Source: CAZKDV01 sp964551645 (GTDB lineage Bacteria; Bacteroidota; Bacteroidia; Bacteroidales; DTU049). Taken from it: 10,806 nucleotides of DNA. Shown piece after piece: positions 1 through 8,100 of this stretch. Below the pieces are notes generated by a model. The model did no database searches. It was given only the letters and a program-made list of their open reading frames with translations, and was not told the origin of the DNA. A program made the translations under genes and the position numbers. How positions within the stretch are numbered: position 1 is the first letter of the stretch; each line of letters opens with the position of its first letter. Location: the NCBI GenBank assembly GCA_964551645.1, contig CAZKDV010000086.1:1-10806 (forward strand). The letters run 5' to 3'.

Positions 1-1
1 T

Positions 2-1300
2 AAATCTATTAATTTTGTATCGAAAACCTGTAACGGTTATTTAGGACGATACATTCCAACAAAATATAGTCGGGCAAATGACATATCTCACAAAAAATTT
101 TCTAATATTAAAAATGCAATTATTGTTAACGACTATAAAAGAACCAGTATCGTTATCGCAGATAAATTAAAAAGTTTCGGCATTAAAAGTACAATTTCGT
201 CAGTAAATAGCAAATCAATCATACAAAACATAAAAGAAAAGCAATGTGATGTACTGTTTATCAATTATCAAATGTCTCCGCAAAATGGAATTGAAATAAT
301 ACAAGAAATTAAAGCAACTGAAAACATATTAAACAATGTAAGCATTGTGCTACTGTTAGATGATCCGATAAACAAAGAACTAATTACTGAAGCCCAAGAA
401 ACAGGTATTCACAACAAACTAATGAAACCCGTTAAACTTGATGAATTATTCAAATTATTGAAAAACTTAGATGCTGAAAATACTATTATCGATAACAAAA
501 AAGATAGTACAAGCATTACAAAAAATCAAAAAATTCAATTTCTAAACGATATATCTCCTGACATTTTAATAGCCGAAGATGTTGAAATTAATATGTTACT
601 AATCGAAACACTCATCAAAAAATTAATTCCAAAAGCAAATATCATCAAAGCCGTCAACGGAGAAGAAGCAGTTAAAAAGTTTGTAAACAAAAAGCCAAAT
701 TTAGTCTTGATGGATATTCAAATGCCCGTAAAAAATGGCTATGAAGCAACAATAGAAATTAGAAAATTTGAACAAAACAAAAAACGAGTGCCAATCATTG
801 CACTAACAGCAATTGCTTTTCATCATGAACTTCAAGAATGTCTTGACGCAGGCATGAACGGATTTTTGACTAAACCAATTAATATTCACTTGCTCGAAAA
901 AGTATTAATTAATAATCTTTCTAACTTGGACAAAACAGTCAAAAATAGAACAAAAAACCATCAAACAGACTATATTGCTAACTTTGACCATTACGAATTA
1001 CTAAATAATATCGGGAACAACAAAGATACATTAAATCAATTATTTGAGTTAAGCATAAAACAAATCAAAGAAGACATTACACAGCTAAAAACATCTATTA
1101 ATAATAAAGACACACAAAATATTTATTATTACGCACACAAAATTAAAGGTGTGGCTTTGAATATGCACTTTAATAAATTAGCTAAATATGCACAAGGAAT
1201 TGAGGAAAAAGCAAATTCACTTAAGGAGAGTGCTAATAGTGTATATAAAACCCTTATAGACGAAATTGCTTTTATCGAGGATATTTCAAAATACATTTAA
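2..1300 (+). CDS. Hybrid sensor histidine kinase, C-terminal part (degenerate receiver, receiver, HPt); 5' end outside window
   Basis: The reading frame is open from base 2, so this is the last 432 residues of a longer protein; the ATG at 272 lies inside the first receiver and is not a real start. Numbering from base 2, residues 38-155 form a receiver fold with acidic D44 and lysine K142 (LMKPV), but the phospho-acceptor position is Asn88 (INYQM) and the switch Ser/Thr is lost, so it probably cannot be phosphorylated. Residues 187-305 are a canonical receiver: E192/D193, phospho-acceptor D238 (MDIQMP), T269 and K291 (LTKP). Residues about 327-432 are an HPt domain with phospho-histidine H379 in AHKIKG. 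The order matches BarA-like phosphorelay kinases, in which phosphate passes from kinase His to Asp to HPt His. The kinase core, not visible, should lie upstream; residues 1-36 match nothing I recognise. Likely partners are the activator and receiver encoded downstream. Hybrid-kinase identity is inferred from the receiver-receiver-HPt tail. Confidence 0.87.
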   Translation, partial: KSINFVSKTCNGYLGRYIPTKYSRANDISHKKFSNIKNAIIVNDYKRTSIVIADKLKSFGIKSTISSVNSKSIIQNIKEKQCDVLFINYQMSPQNGIEIIQEIKATENILNNVSIVLLLDDPINKELITEAQETGIHNKLMKPVKLDELFKLLKNLDAENTIIDNKKDSTSITKNQKIQFLNDISPDILIAEDVEINMLLIETLIKKLIPKANIIKAVNGEEAVKKFVNKKPNLVLMDIQMPVKNGYEATIEIRKFEQNKKRVPIIALTAIAFHHELQECLDAGMNGFLTKPINIHLLEKVLINNLSNLDKTVKNRTKNHQTDYIANFDHYELLNNIGNNKDTLNQLFELSIKQIKEDITQLKTSINNKDTQNIYYYAHKIKGVALNMHFNKLAKYAQGIEEKANSLKESANSVYKTLIDEIAFIEDISKYI

Positions 1301-1308
1301 TAATTTAT

Positions 1309-1316
1309 TAATTTTG
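1309..1316 (+). promoter_or_regulatory. Candidate Bacteroidetes -7 element (TAATTTTG) before the sigma-54 activator gene
   Basis: TAATTTTG matches the Bacteroidetes primary-sigma -7 consensus TAnnTTTG. It lies in the 35-base gap between the hybrid kinase stop and the activator ATG at 1336. A weak -33-like TTTC sits at 1284-1287, 21 bases upstream, instead of TTTG. In such AT-rich DNA the octamer can occur by chance, and co-transcription with the kinase gene is equally possible. Confidence 0.35.
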
Positions 1317-1335
1317 CATAATTATTTCAATTATT

Positions 1336-2697
1336 ATGCACTTGAAGATTTTTATTATTGAAGACGACCCTTGGTATGGTGAATTTTTGAAATATCATCT
1401 TTCGGCTAATGACTTGTATGATGTACATTTGTTTCAAACAGCTAAAGAATGTTTGAACAATTTATATATGAGTCCACATATTATATGTGTTGATTTTGGC
1501 TTGCCCGATATGAAAGGAGATTTATTGTTATCTAAAATAAAAAAAAGAAATAATAATATTCCTGTGATAATAATAAGCGGACAAGAAGATATATCTGTAG
1601 CTGTTGATTTGCTCAAAGCCGGAGCTTCTGACTATATCGTAAAAAATGATAATACTAAAGAATTACTTTGGAACTCTATTCTGAAAATTAGAGAAAACAT
1701 TAGTCTAAAACAAGAAGTTGAAGAACTTAAGCAAGAAATTGGAAAAAAACATGTATTTGAAAACAGCATTCACGGACAAAGCCCTGCTATAAAAAAAACT
1801 TTTACTCTTATTGAAAAAGCAATCAGTAGCAATATTAATGTTTCTATTTTTGGAGAAACAGGAACAGGGAAAGAAGTTGTAGCAAAAGCAATTCATTTTA
1901 GCGGACAATTAAAAAACAAACCTTTTGTTGCAGTTAATATGGCTGCAATACCTAGCGAACTTATTGAAAGTGAACTATTTGGATACGAAAAAGGTGCTTT
2001 TACTGGTGCTGTCGGAATGAAAATTGGAAAATTTGAAGAAGCAAACGGAGGAACGCTATTTTTAGACGAAATTGCCGAACTTGATTTAAATTTACAAAGC
2101 AAAATCCTTAGAGCCTTACAAGAAAGAGAAATAGTTAGATTAGGTGGAAATAAGCATATTTTATTAGATTTTAGGCTAATTACTGCTACGCATAAGGATT
2201 TACAAAAAGAGGTAATAAATTCTAAATTTAGAGAAGATTTATTTTATAGAATTATTGGACTACCCATAAAGCTTCCGCCACTGCGAGAACGAGGTAGTGA
2301 TATTCTTATACTTGCCAAACTTTTTGCCGACCAATTTGCAGAAAAAAATAAACAAGAAAAATTTACTTTTTCAAATGAAGCAAAAGAAATTTTACTCAAT
2401 TATGATTTCCCCGGAAATGTTAGAGAATTAAAAGCAATTATTGATTTAGCTTGCGTTATGTCCGAATCAAACTATATAGAAAGAAAAGACATAACTTTTA
2501 CTTCCATCAATAAAAACAAGGATAAAAATACCATTGACTACAATAGCTATAAATCACTAAAAGAGTTCAATGCCGATATAATTCAATACTATTTAAGAAT
2601 ATGCAATAATGATATTACAGAGGTTGCTCAACGCTTAAATATTGGAAAATCTACAATATACAATATGATTAAGAACGGCGAAGTAATTAAAGAATAA
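1336..2697 (+). CDS. NtrC-family sigma-54-dependent response regulator (receiver, AAA+, Fis-type HTH)
   Basis: A 453-residue cytoplasmic transcription activator, a normal length for the NtrC group. The receiver (1-120) has acidic E9/D10/D11, phospho-acceptor D53 (CVDFGLPDMKG), switch S81 and K103 (YIVKND). A short helical linker follows (121-138). The sigma-54 AAA+ domain (about 143-375) is complete: Walker A GETGTGKE (173-180), the sigma-54 contact loop GAFTGA (220-225), Walker B LFLDE (241-245), LPPLRER with arginine residues 317 and 319, and sensor II PGNVREL (359-365). The C-terminal Fis-type helix-turn-helix spans about 412-449 (ITEVAQRLNIGKSTIYNMIK). All motifs needed for ATPase and open-complex activity are present, so it should activate sigma-54 promoters when phosphorylated, presumably by the neighbouring hybrid kinase. 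The ATG start puts the receiver at residue 3 and leaves no spare N-terminus. No Shine-Dalgarno is visible, as is common in this phylum. Its regulon is unknown. Confidence 0.95.
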   Translation: MHLKIFIIEDDPWYGEFLKYHLSANDLYDVHLFQTAKECLNNLYMSPHIICVDFGLPDMKGDLLLSKIKKRNNNIPVIIISGQEDISVAVDLLKAGASDYIVKNDNTKELLWNSILKIRENISLKQEVEELKQEIGKKHVFENSIHGQSPAIKKTFTLIEKAISSNINVSIFGETGTGKEVVAKAIHFSGQLKNKPFVAVNMAAIPSELIESELFGYEKGAFTGAVGMKIGKFEEANGGTLFLDEIAELDLNLQSKILRALQEREIVRLGGNKHILLDFRLITATHKDLQKEVINSKFREDLFYRIIGLPIKLPPLRERGSDILILAKLFADQFAEKNKQEKFTFSNEAKEILLNYDFPGNVRELKAIIDLACVMSESNYIERKDITFTSINKNKDKNTIDYNSYKSLKEFNADIIQYYLRICNNDITEVAQRLNIGKSTIYNMIKNGEVIKE

Positions 2698-2725
2698 TTT
2701 TTTACTAAAAAACATTGTGAACAAT

Positions 2726-3088
2726 ATGAAAGACAACCTAAAAGATAATGAAGAACTATATAATTTAGACCATATATTGACTCTTGGAAATGGAGATGTA
2801 CAATTTGTGCAGAAAATGATATCTCTATTTATAGAACACACTCCAGCTTCAATAAAACAAATTCGTAATGCTTATAAAAACAAAGATTTTAACACTCTAT
2901 CAAGAATAGCTCATAAAATTAAACCCAGCATAAACAGCTTAAAAATAAACAATATTTCTGAAGTACTTTTAAATTTAAGCAAAATAGAAAAAAGCGACTT
3001 TAGCGATGAAGAAGTTTTAAGCATGATAGATAATATAGAATTAACTGTTCGGGAAGTTGTTAAAGAACTAAAAAAAGAACAATTCTAA
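2726..3088 (+). CDS. Stand-alone HPt (histidine phosphotransfer) protein
   Basis: A small, mostly helical protein of 120 residues (123 if it begins at the in-frame GTG at 2717; the ATG at 2726 is preferred because nothing is conserved before it). The HPt signature is SRIAHKIKPS, with the likely phosphorylated histidine at residue 63 (66 from the GTG). The helix before it is rich in acidic and polar residues, and a C-terminal amphipathic helix ends in lysine/glutamate repeats. The usual Gly after the HxxK motif is Pro here, unlike the HPt fused to the kinase upstream (AHKIKG). It starts 28 bases after the activator stop and is probably co-transcribed with it. The expected role is to shuttle phosphate between receiver domains of this cluster, or to drain it back to a hybrid kinase. 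It has no catalytic domain of its own. The partner assignment is inference. Confidence 0.85.
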   Translation: MKDNLKDNEELYNLDHILTLGNGDVQFVQKMISLFIEHTPASIKQIRNAYKNKDFNTLSRIAHKIKPSINSLKINNISEVLLNLSKIEKSDFSDEEVLSMIDNIELTVREVVKELKKEQF

Positions 3089-3183
3089 ATTCCGTATTAC
3101 ACTTTATGGATAAGTATTCTAACAAATGGAAAGTCAAATACGAACACTAAACATAACTATTTAATAATCAATTAGTTAACTTA

Positions 3184-3711
3184 ATGGCATATTTTTTGTT
3201 AAAAAAATCATTACATAATAAATTTTCAATGAACTTGTATAAAAATCTTAAAATCTATATTGTTGATGATGACATATTTTGCCTAAATATTTATGAGCAA
3301 AAAATAAAAAATTTTGGTTTTAAATATGTGAAAACATTTTCAAACGGCATTGAATGTATAGGCTCAATAGAAAATGACAAGCCGGATTTGGTTTTTTTAG
3401 ATTACGATTTAGAAGATATGAAAGGCATAGATATTTTGAAAATATTAAAAAAAGAACTGCCAAATACTTATGTAATTATGCTTTCAGGGCAAGACAACAT
3501 TTATGTTGCAATTGAAGCAGTAAAAAACGGAGCATTTGAATATATTGTCAAAAACGATCAAGACATGGAAAAAATAACAAATGTTTTAAATAAAATTTCT
3601 CGTGTAAAAAACACCTTGCAAAAATTAGAAAAATGGCTTGTACAAAATATAAATAATGATACTGTAATAAACTCCAATTGGATTAGATCAAATACATTCA
3701 CGCTCATCTGA
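3184..3711 (+). CDS. Single-domain response regulator (receiver only), related to the receiver of the upstream activator
   Basis: A 175-residue protein with one receiver domain at about 22-138 and no output domain. Acidic residues are D28-D30, the phospho-acceptor is D73 (FLDYDLEDMKG), the switch residue is S101 (LSGQ) and the lysine is K123 (YIVKND), so it should be phosphorylatable. DMKG, SGQ and GA-x2-YIVKND are shared with the activator's receiver, which suggests gene duplication or a truncated paralogue. The tail (139-175) begins as a helical linker like the activator's and then becomes unremarkable; no AAA+ or HTH remnant is seen before the terminator. The start is uncertain: ATG 3184 is the outer limit, but ATG 3229 (residue 16) fits the receiver boundary better and would leave 3185-3200 free as promoter. 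It lies 95 bases after the HPt gene. It may be a phosphate sink, an allosteric output, or a CheY-like protein acting by contact; which one is unknown. Confidence 0.85.
   Translation: MAYFLLKKSLHNKFSMNLYKNLKIYIVDDDIFCLNIYEQKIKNFGFKYVKTFSNGIECIGSIENDKPDLVFLDYDLEDMKGIDILKILKKELPNTYVIMLSGQDNIYVAIEAVKNGAFEYIVKNDQDMEKITNVLNKISRVKNTLQKLEKWLVQNINNDTVINSNWIRSNTFTLI
3185..3200 (+). promoter_or_regulatory. Candidate sigma-54 (-24/-12) promoter
   Basis: TGGCATATTTTTTGTT carries the -24 TGGCA and, at exactly the required 11-base offset, a -12 TTG. Compared with TGGCACGNNNNTTGCW, the last C of the -24 box and the C of the -12 box are T. The predicted transcript would begin near 3211, about 18 bases before the ATG at 3229. 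It is the only such match I found in an intergenic position, and it lies downstream of a sigma-54 activator gene. It overlaps the alternative start at 3184, so both cannot be fully right for one transcript. The AT-rich background weakens it. Confidence 0.35.
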
Positions 3712-3725
3712 ACAAATTAACAAAT

Positions 3726-3761
3726 AAAAAAAGTGGTACAAACTTAATGTTTATACCACTT
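3726..3761 (-). terminator. Rho-independent terminator of rocD (possibly acting on both strands)
   Basis: A 13-base stem (3731-3743 with 3749-3761, one mismatch) encloses the 5-base loop TTAAT. Read on the minus strand, the hairpin begins 24 bases past the rocD stop and is followed directly by a run of seven T (3732-3726). On the plus strand the stem is followed by AACAACATT, so it is a poorer terminator for the phosphorelay cluster, though it may still separate the two convergent units. Confidence 0.82.
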
Positions 3762-3784
3762 AACAACATTCAACTGCAAAATTA

Positions 3785-5011
3785 TTAGTTGAAAAACAAT
3801 ATTGATTTTTTAATAATATTTATTGCTTCTTTCAATTGTTCTTCGGAAATAACAAGTGGTGGAGCAAATCTAATTATGTGTCTGTGAGTTGGTTTTGCCA
3901 ACAATCCGTTTTCAGCCATTTTCAAACAAACATCCCATGCTTCTTTGCCATTTTTCGGCTTGATGATAACTGCGTTCAGCAATCCTTTTCCTCTCACAAG
4001 TTCAACCATATTAGTTTGCTTTTGCAATTCTTTCATTTCTTTGCGAAACATTTCGCCTAAATACTCGGCTCTTTCTGCAAGTTTTTCTTCTTTCACAACT
4101 TCAAGAGCAGCAATAGCAACTCGAGCAGCAATTGGGTTTCCGCCAAATGTAGAACCATGTTGTCCCGGTTTAATTGTCAACATTATTTCATCATCAGCTA
4201 AAACGGCAGATACAGGATATACTCCACCCGAAAGTGCTTTGCCCAAAATTACTATATCGGGTCTAATGCCAAGATGGTCGCAAGCAAGCAATTTGCCTGT
4301 ACGAGCAATACCCGTTTGAACTTCGTCAGCAATAAACAACACATTCTTAGCTTTGCAAAGTTCGTAGGCTTTTTTCAAAAAGTCATCTTCTGGAACAAAC
4401 ACTCCTGCTTCGCCCTGAATAGGCTCAACTAAAAAGCCTGCTACATTTTCATCTTGCAAAGCTTTTTCCAAAGCATTAATATCATTGTACGGAATGCTGA
4501 TAAATCCGGGAGTATAAGGACCAAAACCACCTTTTGAATCCGGATCACTCGACATTGAAATAATTGAAATTGTTCTTCCGTGAAAATTTCCTTCACAAAC
4601 CACAAGTTTTGCTTGTCCATCTGCTATTCCTTTAACATCATAAGCCCATCTGCGACAAAGTTTAATAGCCGTTTCGACTGCTTCGGCACCGGTATTCATG
4701 GGCAAAACTTTTTGATAGCCAAAATACTCTGACATATATTTTTCATATACGCCCAAAGCATCACTATAAAATGCTCTTGATATTAAAGTTAAAGTTTTTG
4801 CTTGTTCAACCAAAGCTCCTACAATTTTGGGATGACAGTGTCCTTGATTAACCGCTGAATATGCCGACAAAAAGTCAAAATATTTTTTCCCTTCTACATC
4901 CCACACAAAAACACCTTCTCCCCTTGCTACAACAACCGGTAACGGTAGATAATTGTGTGCTCCATATTTGTCTTCAAGTTCAATTGCAATTTGTGATGTT
5001 AATGGTTCCAT
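3785..5011 (-). CDS. rocD: Ornithine aminotransferase
   Basis: A 408-residue PLP enzyme of class III aminotransferases. It transfers the delta-amino group of L-ornithine to 2-oxoglutarate, giving glutamate-5-semialdehyde (which cyclises to pyrroline-5-carboxylate) and glutamate, and so links arginine/ornithine to proline and glutamate metabolism in the cytoplasm. Visible motifs are NTGAEAVE (106-113, phosphate-binding region), FHGRT (143-147), VEPIQGEAG (195-203), ADEVQTG (228-234, with D229 contacting the PLP ring nitrogen) and the Schiff-base lysine K258 in ILGKALSGG, then GSTFGGNP. The N-terminal KYGAHNYLPLPVV and the GEAGV segment are typical of ornithine rather than acetylornithine aminotransferase. 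The length is that of the family and no key residue is missing. The start is fixed by a strong Shine-Dalgarno at 5018-5023. Its coding sequence is visibly richer in G+C than the phosphorelay genes (hand count of one 60-base line each: about 38% against 28%). It is a separate unit, ended by a hairpin. Confidence 0.96.
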   Translation of the reverse strand: MEPLTSQIAIELEDKYGAHNYLPLPVVVARGEGVFVWDVEGKKYFDFLSAYSAVNQGHCHPKIVGALVEQAKTLTLISRAFYSDALGVYEKYMSEYFGYQKVLPMNTGAEAVETAIKLCRRWAYDVKGIADGQAKLVVCEGNFHGRTISIISMSSDPDSKGGFGPYTPGFISIPYNDINALEKALQDENVAGFLVEPIQGEAGVFVPEDDFLKKAYELCKAKNVLFIADEVQTGIARTGKLLACDHLGIRPDIVILGKALSGGVYPVSAVLADDEIMLTIKPGQHGSTFGGNPIAARVAIAALEVVKEEKLAERAEYLGEMFRKEMKELQKQTNMVELVRGKGLLNAVIIKPKNGKEAWDVCLKMAENGLLAKPTHRHIIRFAPPLVISEEQLKEAINIIKKSILFFN

Positions 5012-5017
5012 ATTATT

Positions 5018-5023
5018 CCTCCT
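5018..5023 (-). promoter_or_regulatory. Strong Shine-Dalgarno (AGGAGG) of rocD
   Basis: AGGAGG on the minus strand sits six bases before the rocD ATG. None of the other genes in this window with a visible start shows a comparable sequence, which fits the usual weak use of Shine-Dalgarno sequences in Bacteroidetes. It fixes the rocD start and suggests high translation. Confidence 0.85.
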
Positions 5024-5051
5024 ATTACATTAATTATTTTTTTACTACTTG

Positions 5052-5059
5052 CAAAAATA
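5052..5059 (-). promoter_or_regulatory. Candidate -7 element (TATTTTTG) of rocD
   Basis: On the minus strand this reads TATTTTTG, matching TAnnTTTG, 40 bases before the rocD ATG. No good -33 TTTG is found at 19-21 bases upstream. It is in the right place to give rocD its own promoter, independent of the surface-protein gene that ends at 5106. Confidence 0.38.
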
Positions 5060-5091
5060 AGCATTTTATACATTACTTTTTATCATCTGAA

Positions 5092-5103
5092 TTTTGTACA
5101 AAA
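5092..5103. repeat. Perfect 12-base palindrome TTTTGTACAAAA
   Basis: A perfect inverted repeat without a loop, two bases past the stop codon of the surface-protein gene and about 33 bases upstream of the rocD -7 candidate. It is too short for a terminator and has no T run beyond it. Its size and place would suit a dimeric regulator's operator, but in AT-rich DNA it may be chance. Confidence 0.4.
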
Positions 5104-5105
5104 CA

Positions 5106-8100
5106 TTATCGCAAAACCACAATTCTTTTAACAGCTTCTGAAGTAGCACTTTGTACCGAAATCAAATAAACACCTTCATTTAAGTGCGATAAATCTAAGG
5201 TAAAGATATTTAAACCTCGCTTAGCTTCAACATTATCTTGTCTAAATACGATATTTCCTTCAATACTTGAAACAATAATGTTACATTTAGAGTTTTGCTC
5301 CAACACAAGCAACAATTCAGCAGACGAACTTACCGGATTAGGTCGAACTAATACTATTTCAAAGCTATCATCATTAACAAAGCAGTAAATATTATTTTGT
5401 GGGTTAAAATCTTCAATATCCTCATCAGAATACACATTCACACACAATATTTTGCAATCTTCTAAATGCCTCTTATGTATTAGCGAATTAAAAACATAAA
5501 CATATTCTTCGCCTGATTGCATTGCACCTTCCCAAATTTCGCTTATTCGTGTTTGATTGTCGATTTGAAAATGCAGTTGAAGTTTTTTCACTATTCTGTT
5601 TCCCAAGTTTTGAATTAGGGCATGAACACTAAAAAAATTATCGTCTATTTTGCTAATTTCAACATTTTTTACATAAATATCGTAAGAAGACGGAACGACA
5701 TAAATAGTTCCGAAAGCCGAATCGGAGCATAAAAACTGATTGGCAACAGTTAGCGAAATATTAAAAATATCACTTTCGGTATAAATATGAGTTGGATTGG
5801 GAAGTGTAGAAATATTTCCATCGCCAAAATCCCACAAATAAGAATAAGCATCTGTGCTTTTATTTGCAAATTCAACTTGTAGAGGCGGATTGCCATATTC
5901 GGGATAAAAAGAAAAAGATGCACTTGGATTTGAATGTATTGGCACATTTTTCTGAATACTGCTCACACAGCCATTAAGAGTTTGAACATCTAATTTTACC
6001 TGATAAGTGCCAGTATCTGAAAACACATATACAGGGTTTGGACTTGCAGAGGTATGCAAATTATCGAAAGTCCATAAATAATTACTTATAGTATCATTAT
6101 CTAAAACAGTATTGTCAGAAAATTGCACCTCTTGAAAAACACAATTATTGGAATAATGAAAGTCGCTTAGAGCTTGGGCATGAATTTGAACCTCTTTTGT
6201 TAGAGTATCTGCACAGCCATTAATTGAGCGATTGAACAAAGAAACATTGTAAATACCCGCATTAGCATATTGATGTGTCGGATTTGGCAAGTTTGAAGTG
6301 TTTCCGTCACCAAAAAGCCACTGTCTTTCAATAATAACTTCATGCGAAGGAACTTGCGTCAAGTCGGTAAATGTAGTTGTCTGTCCTGCACAAACATTAG
6401 AATAGGAAAATGTAATTGGGGGATTATTTCTTATTTCCACCGCTTTTTTTACGCTATCCGTACAAGTTCCTAAAAGTGTAACCGATAAAAAAACTTTGTA
6501 AGTGCCAGCAGTATCAAATTGAAATTGAGGCTGAGTTAAATTTGATGTATATAATAATTCATCTTGCTGACTAAAAACTTTCCATTGATACTGCATGCTT
6601 CCGGGATAATCGGAACTCGACTGATTTTGAAACTGTATGTTTTGTTTTGAGCAACCCATATATGGTAAAAAATTTGGTTTGGGATTAGGGATTACAAATG
6701 CTTGTTGCTCTTTGCTTGCAATACAGCCATTGGCAGTTTCAAGAATAAGCAAAACATCTTGTTGGCTATGGGTCGAAAATTGATATGAGGCAGTGCTACC
6801 AAACAAAGTATCTGTTTGATTGAAAACCCATGTTCGCGAAATAATAGAATCTGGATTTACGGGAGTGGAAATATCAAAAAACGAAGTAAAATGTCCAAAA
6901 CAAGCAGTATCAGCAAGAAATGCAACTTTTGGACGACTGCCTTTGATTGAAACAATTATGCTGTCTTTTGCAACACAATTTCTATGATTGCTAACAGTAA
7001 GCGAATATTCACCTGCTTGCTTAACTATCATTGATGATAAATTAGTTCCGTCTGACCATTGATAAGCAATTGCCTCATCTACTCCACTCAACAGCATTAA
7101 CTCATCTCCGGCACACAAAGCAGTATCAGCACCAAGTGATGCCACAATAGGAAATGAATCAACATCAACTTTGAAGTTAAACACCGAAGGACACAAAGCC
7201 GTATCTGTTATTTCTATCCAGTAATTGCCTGCTTCGGTGAAAAAATTCTTGCTTTGAGTTGTGCCATCACTCCATACAAAACTATATGCCTGTCCGGGCA
7301 AAGGGTCATAAAAAGCAGTATCTCCGTAACAAATTACAGTATCAGCCAAATATATGGGCGGAAATTCAACATAGACAGTGTCCCTGCTATGCCTACCCAA
7401 TCCAATAGCCTCAACCCAATATGTTCCCGTTTGATTAACTTGTATAGACGAGCTTGTATCTCCCGTTGACCACAGAATATTTGAATAAGCATTACCTATA
7501 TCAAGCGTAATCGGACAAAAACCATAATCAACATAAATATCATCACCAAGAGAAATGGGCGGAGCGTATTTGTTGAGCAGATATTGCTCAACTTCTTCTC
7601 TTTCAGTTGTGCTTAAAAGTCTATTGTACATGATTAACTCAGCAATATCTCCTTTTAGCCAATATTTAAAATCCAACACCCCTCCTATTGACAAACCATC
7701 AACAGGATTTGTTCCAGCATTAACTACTCCTTTCAACAAGCCATTTTCGTATATTTTTGTGGCAACACCATTAAATTCGGTAGTATTTATCATAAATGAA
7801 AATGGTGCCAGCTTAGAATAAACATTATTAATATATATCCCTCCATTAACGACTATTCTGTTTAAATTGCTCCAAAATGTTGCATTCGCTTTTCCTGTAT
7901 TTAGGCCCGTATATGGTATTTGCACACCACCTGTCAAACCATTAATGCTCCACACAACAAAATATGTATTGGGTTGCACCATATCCACACCAAAGGAGGT
8001 AATTAAATAATTATTTAAACCATTAAATCTAACAACTGGCAAATTATTATAAGCATTAACAACTTGCGTAGGTCTATCATTTTGATTGGTTTGAACTGCA

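Noticed and set aside
10..17. TAATTTTG promoter-like octamer at the left edge
   Set aside because: It lies within the coding frame of the hybrid kinase with no gene start after it, so it is likely chance in AT-rich DNA.
272..1300. Hybrid kinase tail read as a complete 342-residue protein starting at ATG 272
   Set aside because: The frame is open to the window edge, and the start would cut the first receiver just after its phospho-acceptor position.
3945..4319. 124-codon open frame on the plus strand opposite rocD
   Set aside because: It is antisense to a well-conserved enzyme, has no recognisable protein features and no start signals.
4861..5169. 102-codon open frame on the plus strand across the rocD start region
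   Set aside because: It overlaps the starts and ends of two convincing minus-strand genes and has no domain signature.
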